Assembly (NCBI GenBank): GCA_037953745.1
Contig: JBAKBP010004434.1
Location: 1-64,000 of the forward strand
Source of the DNA: Lithodes maja
Taxonomy: Eukaryota > Arthropoda > Malacostraca > Decapoda > Lithodidae
DNA: 64,000 nucleotides
Reading direction: 5' to 3'
Position 1 is the stretch's first letter; each line of letters begins with the position of its first letter. Under the pieces are notes generated by a model. It worked only from the letters and a program-made list of their open reading frames with translations, did no database searches and was not told the origin of the DNA. Of this stretch, positions 55,374 through 64,000 are shown piece by piece. A program made the position numbers and the translations under genes.

Positions 55374-57062
55374 ATGTCTTATAGCGGATCAGTGCAGGAT
55401 GACGACACAGTACGTGATGTAGAAGCTGAGGAGCAGCAGCATGGGCAGGTTGTTAACTTGGTGAACAGTGAGGAAGATGCAAGGAATTTTTTACAATGGC
55501 CTGTTACTTCCGACCGGTTGGTGGGTATGAATCGGTACGGTCTCAAGTGCTTAGCGACAGCTATCAGTCATGTATCTACTAGTGGCATGACCAAGGATGA
55601 CCTAATAACGTGTGTGCTGGGTGGGGTGACTGGCGTACGAGGTAGGGTGAGTGCTCAGAGCCCTATGGCCGAGCCTCCCCTTCACTCGACTCCCAATCCT
55701 CCTATTGGAGTACCGACCCTGAGCACGCTTCCGCAGGTGGGTAGTGACTGGCAGGGTGGTTTGCCCCTGGGGGGATCACCGGGTATTTCTAACATCATTG
55801 CACCTCCTCCTCCTCCTCAAGGTTTGACCCCGAAGATGCTCTTTCGGCTCAAGATGGCAAAACATCAGAGTCAACAGCAGACAGAGCTAGCTAAGATAGA
55901 AGAGAGAACAGAGCTAGCTAAGATAGAAGAGAGAAAAGAGCTAGCTAAGATAGAAGAGAGAAAAGAGCTGGCTAGGATGCAGCAACAGACGAGGGAAGCT
56001 GAGCTTAGGACTGAACTAGAATCTACAAGATACTGTGCCGACATGGATTTAGAGAAGTCTCGTGTTGAGACGACGGGACAGCGACTCGGTAGTGTAAACC
56101 GTGCACATGATCAGTCTCTGTCGCACCTTCTCAAACTAGTCCCTGTATTTGACGAGTCTGGTGTCACAGAGTTTTTCAATAGATTTGAGAAGAAGTGCCG
56201 GGAGCATCAGTGGCCTGAAGTTAAGTGGGCGGCCCTTGTGTCATCTAGACTCGTAGGTAAGGGGCTCAAGGCTTACGATGCACTGCCTTTGGAGTCCTGC
56301 GTTGTTTATGAGGAGCTCAAGGAGGCTGTCCTGCGGGCATATGAGCTACAACCCGAGACATATAGGTTATAGTTCCGGGGTGTGACTAAGGGGCGAGACA
56401 GTACCTTCTTGGAGCACGCCCGGGACCTGTCCGACGCTATGGGAAACTGGCTCAGATCAGAGAAGACAACTACGTTTGATGAGATGAAACAGCTGATGCT
56501 TCTAGAGCAGTTTTATAAGTGTACGGGCAGCGACTTGACTTTAAACCTTAAAGAGAAGAACCCAAGAACTCTCGTAGAAGCAGCAGAGATGGCTGATCGT
56601 CGGATGTCACTAATTCGGGGGTGCGGCTCTCCACAGAGAAACGATGTAGGCGTTAAGGAGCGTTACCCTCCCCCTTCCCGGAATATGGACACACATAAAT
56701 TTAAAAGCAATGACACCAAGACTGATCACAAACCTAGCACTGCCCCGTTTAAGAAGGGTCAGGGGACTTTTACGCCTCAGTATAAGTCCAAGGGGAAATT
56801 TGAGTGTTATCACTGTCACAAAGAGGGGCACATGGCAAAAGCTTGTCCGACCAGACCTCCCACGGCGGCTGTGTCATTGGCTCGCAGCATTGGGGTGTTC
56901 CAGAAGTCTTCTGTGTTTGCTGGAGGCATAAGATCAGAGGATGGAGCACCGCCAGTGAAGAAGGATCCGGAAGGCTCGAACCCTGTCCGCGATGCCTTTT
57001 GCGACCATAGAGGGCATGGCTGCATGAAGTGGGGCAAAGTTCGATGTTGGGGGAGGGCATGA
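55374..57062 (+). pseudogene. gag: Gag of the second Gmr1-like element, one nonsense codon
   Basis: Starts MSYSGSVQ, matching the chosen start of copy 1 gag. It shares YGLKCLATAISH...KDDLITCVLGG, FFNRFEKKCREHQWPEVKWA and AVLRAYELQPETYR. Four tandem copies of an eight-residue ELAKIEER-type repeat lie at 55885-55975; copy 1 lacks them. A TAG at 56370-56372 replaces the Lys codon of copy 1 (RLKFRG). After it the frame resumes through FLEHARDL, LMLLEQFYKC, LVEAAEMADRRMSL and a zinc knuckle CX2CX4HX4C (CYHCHKEGHMAKAC). Unlike copy 1, the knuckle is in the same frame as the capsid. The frame ends at a deletion boundary near 57045-57062, just where the protease should begin. Confidence 0.92.
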
Positions 57063-57063
57063 G

Positions 57064-58471
57064 TTGTTTCGCAAACACTTAGACAGGCTAGCTCCCTCAG
57101 ATATTCGCAAATTGCAGCTAGAAGACCCGGAGGTTCTAAAGTGTAGTGACGGTGCTGTCGAACTTGAGAGTAGAGAACGAATGTTGCGTAGTCTGGAGTT
57201 GGCTGGCCGCAATCTGGTAGGCTCTCAGGCCCTCATGAAGGACAGGTACGACCACAAGGTGAAACTCAGGGAGTTTCACGTGGGTCAGGAGGTGTTGATA
57301 CTACTCCCTCTTGTAGATCACCCCTTATCCGCAAAGTACGCTGGTCCTTATAGGGTAGCAGAGAAGCTCTCGGACTTAGATTACCTGGTGGCCACTCCAG
57401 ACAGGCGTAAGAGGAATCAGTTATGTCATGTCAATCTGATGAAGGAGTATGTGAGGCGCCCACCTGAGCCTCTCACTGTCCCCGTGATGACTTTCAGCAG
57501 TCAAGGTGGAGAAGGAGAACGGGACAGTCATGCGCAGGTGGATGACAACTGGGATTATCATGTTTCTGCAGATCAGTGGGCGGGAAACACGAGACAGGCG
57601 GCTCATGAGGCTTTGCAACACCTACCTGAGCAACAGCATGTGGCTGTCGAGCGCCTATTTTGTTTATACCCTACTGTATTTGCGGAACACCCAGGCCTCA
57701 CTACTCAGGAGGTGCACGACGTTGACGTGGGAGACCACCCACTCTTCAAATCAGTGCCCTATAGGGTGCCCCCTATTAAACTTCCGGCCCTCCGGGCGGA
57801 GTTGGAGTATATGTTGCAACAGGGACTGATCGAGAAGGGGGCGGTAAAGTGGACATCTCCCGTAACGCTGCAACCTAAGCCGGATGGCAAGGTGCGCTTC
57901 TGTGTTGATTACCGCAAGCTAAACGGCTTGACTCCCACCAACCCATATCCTCTTCCCCGGGTCGATGACTGTGTAGACAAGATTGGCAGGGCCAAGTTCT
58001 TGACCAAGGTGGACCTGGTAAAAGGTTACTGGCAGGTGCCTTTGTCTGAACGGGCAAAAGAGGTGAAAGAGGTGTGTGGTTTTGTGGTGGATGGTGCTAC
58101 ATATCGTTGTAATGTCATGCCGTACGGTCTAAAGAACGCACCAGCGACCTTCCAAAGCTTGATGAACGAGTTAGTGGCTGACATTCCGAACTGTACCGTG
58201 CACCTGGACGACGTCATTATCTACGATGACGATTTCAAGAGCCACTGTGCACATGTAGAATCCCTATTTAAGAAATTAAGCGAGGCAAACTTGGTGGTCA
58301 ACCTGGGAAAGTATGATTTTGTGCGGGCTACCGTGCAGTATCTGGGGTTCATGGTGGGTTTGGGCCAGGTGTGCCCCCCACAGAACAAGATATTGGCTAT
58401 TAACCACTTCCCCAGGCCGTCCACCAAGAAGCAGATCATGAGGTTTTTGGGCATGATTGGTTACTACCGCC
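57064..58471 (+). pseudogene. pol: Pol remnant of the second element: GPY/F module and RT, protease and integrase core deleted
   Basis: Resumes at RKHLDRLAPSDI, equivalent to the pre-integrase linker of copy 1. At about 57170 it jumps from GAVELE directly to SRERMLRSLELAG, which in copy 1 lies about 300 residues later. The protease, the integrase zinc finger and the D,D-35-E core are therefore missing. What remains is KYAGPYRVAEKL (GPY/F), then RT: KPDGKVRFCVDYRKLNG, TKVDLVKGYWQVPL, a duplicated KEV near 58060, and HLDD where copy 1 has YLDD. It ends in the N-gap after MIGYYR. The Y to H change probably reduces or abolishes RT activity. It could depend on proteins from intact relatives. Confidence 0.92.
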
Positions 58472-58671
58472 NNNNNNNNNNNNNNNNNNNNNNNNNNNNN
58501 NNNNNNNNNNNNNNNNNNNNNNNNNNNNNNNNNNNNNNNNNNNNNNNNNNNNNNNNNNNNNNNNNNNNNNNNNNNNNNNNNNNNNNNNNNNNNNNNNNNN
58601 NNNNNNNNNNNNNNNNNNNNNNNNNNNNNNNNNNNNNNNNNNNNNNNNNNNNNNNNNNNNNNNNNNNNNNN
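58472..58671. other. Assembly gap (200 N)
   Basis: Exactly 200 undetermined bases, the look of a scaffolding placeholder of unknown true size. It hides the RT end, RNase H and 3' LTR of the second element, any remaining RT half of the LINE at 52020, and the start of the family C LTR on the right. Confidence 0.99.
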
Positions 58672-58689
58672 CCGTGAGGCCTCGCGCTT

Positions 58690-59976
58690 GCCGGGTTAAT
58701 AGATAATACTCAATTCGGAGAAATACTTCCGTAGGGGCATTACCAATTATCCCCTTAAAAGTATAATAAAGACAGTGTTAGTGATCCCGAAGAAGTGCAG
58801 TATGAGAGAGCTAGAGAGTGTATCATCTAGTACAGTGTGTGAAGAAGACGTCCCCTGGTGTCAGCAGGATTGGACAATAACGCAGCCACCACGTGTCGCC
58901 AGATCCTCTCCCAGGCTCCTATCTCTCTACTTGAAACCTTTAAGTGACTCTTGTTTTATAAAGTGTTTATGGTGATTATTAGCAATGGTAAAACAAGATA
59001 TGTTATGGTTCATCGTAACGTAATATTAGAGATTTTCTATTCTCTTCTTCTCCTAGCCACCGTCACTCGTTTTTAGAGAACAGAACATACCCCTATACGT
59101 GGAATTAATATATATATTATTCTTGGAAGATAGGTTCCTATATTCCGGATAAGAAATATACATATATTCGTTCTGGAATATGTACATGCACCTTATGCGT
59201 AAATTCCAGTGAACGCTTATTCAGATCTAGTTATATGAAGTATTATTAGCTGGGTACGTGATTGCATATATAAGCTGTTCACAGAGTGTGTTTAAGTTTC
59301 AGTCTCCTAGTTTGACTATTCTAAATATTACGCTTCCTGATTTAAAACTCAGGTTAAGCACTGTAAGAGTTAATGATTAAACTCCTATCGTTCACGTCGC
59401 ATTAACTTCTCACCCGACGAGAATCTCAGTCACGCATACTGACTATTGTATTTATTTACCTTATCATTGAATTTGTATTCATTATTGTGACTGAGTTATT
59501 TGAGATTTATATCTTTTATATGTTGAATTAATGTAAAAGTTATTCACCTGTCATTTAATATTCTATTTTCTATAATATTGTTTTGAGACTAACCTCTCTG
59601 TGTCTACTTATGTTGTGATTAAAATAGTAACATTGTATGTATTCATAATATGTACTATTTTATGATCTTATTTTGTCTATTCCTGAAGTTATATTGATCA
59701 GGATTATTTATATGCATTCCATTATTTATGTATAATTTGATCCGAGCTCATCACTATATATGAGACTTGATCTGCTCAATATTTGTCTATGATTATACCC
59801 TAGCTACTAAGAAATAAAACGTGGGAACCTCAATTGTGCATTCTGATTATGATTGATGTGTAATTTATAATATTTAAGTGAGTTGTGTACCAGTTGAATA
59901 TCTACAGTTCCAATTTTGTCCTAAGGTGGAAAAAGGAACTACTATAAAGCGCGTTAAATTATAAAGTCGCATAACA
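58690..59976 (+). repeat. LTR, family C, copy 3
   Basis: From GATAATACTCAATTCGGAG to GTCGCATAACA it closely matches 50528-51930 in inverse. The first ~150 bp of the LTR fall in or beyond the gap. The start of the right flank (CCGTGAGGCCTCGCG at 58672) does not match the family. A TATA-like TATAATAAAG lies at about 58763. No primer site follows at 59977, so it is a solo or 3' LTR. Confidence 0.85.
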
Positions 59977-60329
59977 TTGATATGTTGTGTAATCCCTATT
60001 CAGGCTCTGTCTCGAGTCAGCCACCCCCATAAAGAAAAGGAAAACTGGGGTAAGTGCCAGCATATACTGTACATACATACATAGGAAAAACACTTTGAAC
60101 ATGGGAACACATTATATAAATATAATGAAACTGTGCAAGACAGTGTCATCACTACCTCACTAATCATTTGCCTGATCTAGAAAGTGAACAGTCTGCCGTA
60201 AGTCTTGCTGATCAGATATCTTGATGAACTATAAGATTGTATTTTTCATTGGTCCAACACAAGAGCTAATACCCATACCATCACCACCACCAATCAACCA
60301 TTCATTCTACGGTAATTCCCAACAAACCA

Positions 60330-60334
<5 letters not shown>
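59977..60334. other. Unassigned flank with a short LINE tail scrap
   Basis: About 59998-60050 (TCAGGCTCTGTCTCGAGTCAG and following) resembles, on the plus strand, the 3' UTR of the RTE-like LINE at 32951-33676. Nothing else is recognised. Confidence 0.4.

Positions 60335-60362
<28 letters not shown>
60335..60362. repeat. (TA)n run at the insertion site of the minus-strand retrotransposon
   Basis: A 28-bp AT run directly abuts the terminus of the LTR at 60363. Copy 1 at 7105 also starts in an AT run. Confidence 0.95.
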
Positions 60363-60366
<4 letters not shown>

Positions 60367-62153
60367 ACGGCTGGATCGGCAATACATATTCGGGATTCTT
60401 GATCGTAGGACAGAAATGGCTTATGTGACAACGACACGCTCGATTCCAGTCCCAAATACTATATGCTCCAGACAACAAAAGCACCAACGCCCTACAGAGT
60501 TATCGTCTATGGTAACGAGGTACCTTAACTCGGCGAAAGTGTACAACAGGGGTAGGCTATGAGGCTAAACTCCCTCAGACATTTATAGGTTACGTTATGA
60601 CTAAAGAAATGCAATACTCAAGAAACTACGTTAATATTAAGCCTCTAATAATGTAGAATAGAAGCAGGCTAAAGGTATGACAGTGAAATGCTAAATGACA
60701 AATGTACACGCCTACTTGAAAGCGCGTGCACTAGAATAACTGTCCCCTACTAACATGCACTAGCATGTAGCATACAAGATGTTCATGATCCAGTAGATAC
60801 CTAATAATACACATGGAAGGAACATAAACAGTAGTCACTTATTGTAATAATGAATCTATACTTGGAATAACTAAAAGGTTGCAGGCAACAGTACTGCGCC
60901 GGTAGCCTACTACCGCATAGGCTACTTCGCTTCTCTCACTCTGTCTCCCCTCTGAGTCCGTATGCGCCCTACGCAACGGAACTCCGGACACAGCAGCAAA
61001 ACGACAGTGCAGTTAATTGATACATGAAAGTATTAATAGTGTTGTCTTGTGTGTGAGTAATGTGTATTGTAAAGTGTTATATACATAAACTTAAAGAGAG
61101 CTGCAATGCATAGTAAAATAAAGATATCACCCACTCATCATCCCCATGTGTTCTAGCTAGCAGGCCAAGTCACAGGAACAACGAGTCCCAGCACCGAAAG
61201 CGAGAACCCAGGAAAAGACTGTAGAGAACACAAGGACAGATAAATTACGTTACTCTACTATACCGGCACTACGAGCGAGCTGTAGTCTCTGGTACTGCAC
61301 TCGCTCCTGGCTCGGTAGGCAAATCAAGGCTAAGTCCTCGCCCCTCTACAGACAACTCCTGGGCATGGTCGGGCTCTTACACATGGCACTAGTCTAGTCA
61401 CAAATTGGATGATGAGCTGGGCATATAACTCGTGAACATGTAGAACGTTCACCAACTATCCTCATCAAGAAGATCGCTGTTCACATTAACCCCTTAAATC
61501 TAATACATGTAAATATATGCTTGTCCTAAGAGTAATACGAGAGGTGAGTGCTGAAACTCCTTTAGGACCTCAAGGGAAGGGTATGCATTTAAATAGAGAG
61601 AAGAATGAAATGAGAGTAATGTCGTCAGAGAGAAAGAGTGCAACCGTGAGAAATTGGGAGAGAGGGCAAGGGATGTTAGAATCTCAAAGGTTCTAGGCAA
61701 CCTGATCATGGAACACACAGCGAGCCTCCATGCAATGTGCAGTACGACAACATGGGCAGCCCAGGCAGCATATGCAGGCGGCAATGTACTACCAACCCTG
61801 TCGCACCTAGCTATAAGCGCAGGGCTGCCAACCGGTCCATACGTCTGGCAACCATTGCTACCCTCTCGCTCTGAAGTCTAACTCACTCTCTCTCTCTGAA
61901 TTCCTATTGTCTTATCTATCAACTTCTCTATTGATACTACATATTAAATGGAAGGTCTCGACATGGCTTAAAACAAAACCCACCACTGGTTAGCACATGA
62001 CGAGACCTTTGCAGAGATACAAAGAACATAGTTATACGTTGTCACACTCAATATAAGCAGCCAGCACGGTACACGGTACACGGCACCGCGGCGGTACAGT
62101 GGAGTACCAAGGAGTACAATCAGGTTGCGTTGCTACGCACTGGGTGCGTCACA
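60363..62153 (-). repeat. 3' LTR of the minus-strand copy
   Basis: 1791 bp, ending (on the plus strand) GGGTGCGTCACA at 62153 and starting TGTTACGG at 60363. It is closely similar to the two LTRs of copy 1. It has its own arrangement of the GTACCG-type patch near 62070-62100. Confidence 0.95.
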
Positions 62154-62434
62154 GCCCCCCCAAGATTTTAGATAATCGACCTTAGAAGCATTATCAAAAT
62201 CTGACAGGCAACCAACCGACCTGCTACCCGTAGCTGCCACTAATTGCAAAAGGTGCACAACAACTGAAGTGTGAATTATACATAAAACACAATATCGCAT
62301 GCATCATGCTACAACAATAAAGACTTACAAAACTAAAAAAAAAAATTCTCGTTTATTTTATTGTTTTATAATCTTTTTGGACGGCGTTATGATAGCCTAA
62401 TTTTACTCCTGCTCAACCCACACACCGTGCACGA

Positions 62435-64000
62435 CTATCCTGGATCATCAACCCTTGATAGACAATCTGCTATCACGTTCTCACTCCCGGCAATATGCTG
62501 AATGTTGAGATTATACTCTTGGAGCATTAGGGACCACCTGGTCAACCGCATATTCCGATTGTGAAACTGATTTAGGAATTTCAAGGGATGATGGTCCGTA
62601 TAAATCGTCACTACCGGGCCGTAGGCTGGAACATAAACTTCGAAATGTTTGAGCGACAAAACGATAGCAAGAAGCTCCTTCTCTATAGTCGAGTAATTCC
62701 TTTGTGCCGAATTAAACTTGCGAGAAAAGAAGCTCACTGGGTGTTCCAAGCCCTCGGAATCAGTCTGCAGTAACACTGCCCCGGCACCCACACCGCTGGC
62801 ATCAGTCGCCAGCTGAAAACTCCTGGAGAAGTCTGGGGCTCTCAAAATCGGATGTGTACACAGCAGGTGCTTGACTAGGTCGAAAGCCCTCTGACACTCC
62901 GCAGCCCAACAGAACTTCACTGACTTCGACAGTAGATCAGTTAACGGTGCTAAGACAGTAGAGTATCCCCGGATGAAGCGCCGATAATAGCCTATCATAC
63001 CTAGGAACCGCATGACCTGGCGCTTAGTGGTGGGCCTGGGAAACATATTGATAGCCTGTATCTTGCTCAGGGGGGGGCACACCCGGCCTAACCCGACCAC
63101 GAAGCCAAGATACTGCACAGTAGCCTTTACAAACTCGCACTTCCTCAGGTTCACCACCAGCCCAGCATCGTGCAACTTCCCAAACAGGGTCTCTAAGTGC
63201 CTTAGGTGATTTTCAAAATCGTCATCATACACTATCACGTCATCAAGGTAGACCGTGCAGTTAGGGATTTCGTCACAAATATCGTTCATCAGGTTCTGAA
63301 ACGTGGCAGGTGCGTTCTTAAGCCCATAAGGCATTACGTTACATTGGTAGGTCTTGCCATCTACCACAAAACCACAAACTTGCTTAGCTCGGTCCGACAG
63401 GGGTACTTGCCAGTAGCCTTTTACAAGATCAATTTTAGTAAGGTACTTTGCATTCCCTATCTTGTCCACGCTGTCGTCAACTCGAGGCAAAGGGTAAGGG
63501 TTGGTAGTGGTCAAGCCATTTAGCCTACGAAAATCTATGCAGAACCGCACCTTGCCGTCAGGTTTTGGCTGCAACGTGACGGGTGATGTCCACTTCACAT
63601 AACCTTCAGTGATCATCCCTCTCTCAACCATGTACTTTAACTCCTCCCGTAAAGCTGGCAACTTTACCGGGGGCACACGGTAGGGCACTGACTTGAAGGG
63701 CACATTATCACCGACGTCCACGTCGTGCGTTACCTGAGTAGTGAGACCTGGGTGTTCGGCGAAAACAGAGGGGTATGACCTGAACAGGCCTAGGACAGCA
63801 GCACCCTGGTGCTCAGGCAGGTGACTTACAGCTTGCCTAGCCTCTTGTTCAGTATTCCCCGCCCACTGTTCCGCGGAAATGACACAGTCCCAGCTATCCT
63901 CCTCAGCAGCATGACTGTCCCCACCTCCTTCTCCACCCTGGCCGCTGCAGGCCAGCACAGGGACAGTGAGAGGCTCTGAGGGGCGTCTCACATACTCTTT
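62435..64000 (-). CDS. pol: Pol polyprotein, C-terminal part (RT and RNase H), truncated by window end
   Basis: Open from the window edge to the stop at 62435-62437. It contains the linker after integrase (RRPSEPLTVPVLACSGQGG), RT with TKIDLVKGYWQVPL and YLDD followed by VIVYDDDFENH, and RNase H with TDAS, the STIEKELLA Glu and YTDHHPL. It ends DCLSRVDDPG as in copy 1. All RT and RNase H active-site residues are present and no stop interrupts it. This copy may be functional if its 5' half, outside the window, is intact. Confidence 0.96.
   Translation of the reverse strand, partial: KEYVRRPSEPLTVPVLACSGQGGEGGGDSHAAEEDSWDCVISAEQWAGNTEQEARQAVSHLPEHQGAAVLGLFRSYPSVFAEHPGLTTQVTHDVDVGDNVPFKSVPYRVPPVKLPALREELKYMVERGMITEGYVKWTSPVTLQPKPDGKVRFCIDFRRLNGLTTTNPYPLPRVDDSVDKIGNAKYLTKIDLVKGYWQVPLSDRAKQVCGFVVDGKTYQCNVMPYGLKNAPATFQNLMNDICDEIPNCTVYLDDVIVYDDDFENHLRHLETLFGKLHDAGLVVNLRKCEFVKATVQYLGFVVGLGRVCPPLSKIQAINMFPRPTTKRQVMRFLGMIGYYRRFIRGYSTVLAPLTDLLSKSVKFCWAAECQRAFDLVKHLLCTHPILRAPDFSRSFQLATDASGVGAGAVLLQTDSEGLEHPVSFFSRKFNSAQRNYSTIEKELLAIVLSLKHFEVYVPAYGPVVTIYTDHHPLKFLNQFHNRNMRLTRWSLMLQEYNLNIQHIAGSENVIADCLSRVDDPG

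Larger units (their letters stand above)
60363..64000 (-). mobile_element. Gmr1-like Gypsy LTR retrotransposon, second copy (partial, runs off the window)
   Basis: Minus-strand copy of the element at 7105-16346: 3' LTR, polypurine tract (62154-62163), 3' untranslated region and the RT-RNase H half of pol. The remainder lies beyond position 64000. Over 518 shared residues I see a single difference from copy 1 (DDD versus DDN after the RT active site). The two copies are in opposite orientation about 44 kb apart. Confidence 0.95.

Noticed and set aside
53298..59976. The LTRs at 53298-55118 and 58690-59976 as a matched pair of one element
   Set aside because: Their sequences and termini differ (CGATCGTAACA versus GTCGCATAACA); they belong to different families.

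Overview
This window looks like repeat-dense, non-coding DNA from an animal genome. An arthropod is most likely, perhaps a decapod crustacean. That is inference from the transposon mix (Gypsy/Gmr1-like LTR elements, CR1-, Jockey/CR1-group and RTE-like LINEs, PIF/Harbinger and mariner-type DNA elements), the density of long GA, TA, GT and TC microsatellites, and scattered AGGTTAG words. I found no convincing host protein-coding gene, rRNA, tRNA or CRISPR array. Nearly every long reading frame belongs to a transposable element, and most are broken.

Layout. 1-7079: a large inverted repeat (arms of about 1.77 kb, open at the window's left edge) around CR1 tails, a 21-bp minisatellite and a 0.54-kb direct repeat. 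7105-16346: a complete LTR retrotransposon (copy 1), with gag, a pol ordered protease-integrase-RT-RNase H, and two 1.8-kb LTRs. 16642-21307: a CR1-type LINE with tandem monomers ahead of ORF1, an intact ORF1 with a zinc finger, coiled coil and SGNH esterase, and a broken ORF2. 21840-27200: pyrimidine repeats, AT-rich DNA and a 1.23-kb element with inverted repeats of about 275 bp. 27249-29024: a truncated LTR. 29028-31231: a TIR element with TTA duplications and a 147-bp tandem repeat. 31240-38983: PIF/Harbinger remnants (a BESS-like exon and a two-exon transposase with two nonsense codons) riddled with RTE insertions and a second TIR element.

39663-40204: a cluster of AGGTCA half-sites including a perfect inverted repeat with 3-bp spacing. 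41270-44884: a near full-length LINE (endonuclease plus RT, one frameshift). 45068-52019: solo LTRs and LINE fragments. 52050-53297: the 5' part of an RTE-like LINE, cut by a second Gmr1-like element (53298-58471). That element has lost protease and the integrase core, and runs into a 200-N gap. 58690-59976: an LTR in inverted orientation to the one at 50528-52019. 60363-64000: a minus-strand copy nearly identical in protein to copy 1, leaving the window.

The most notable system is the Gypsy-type retrotransposon with a copia-like pol order and a SCAN-like capsid, the hallmarks of the Gmr1 group. It is present as two nearly identical copies plus an internally deleted relative, which points to recent activity.
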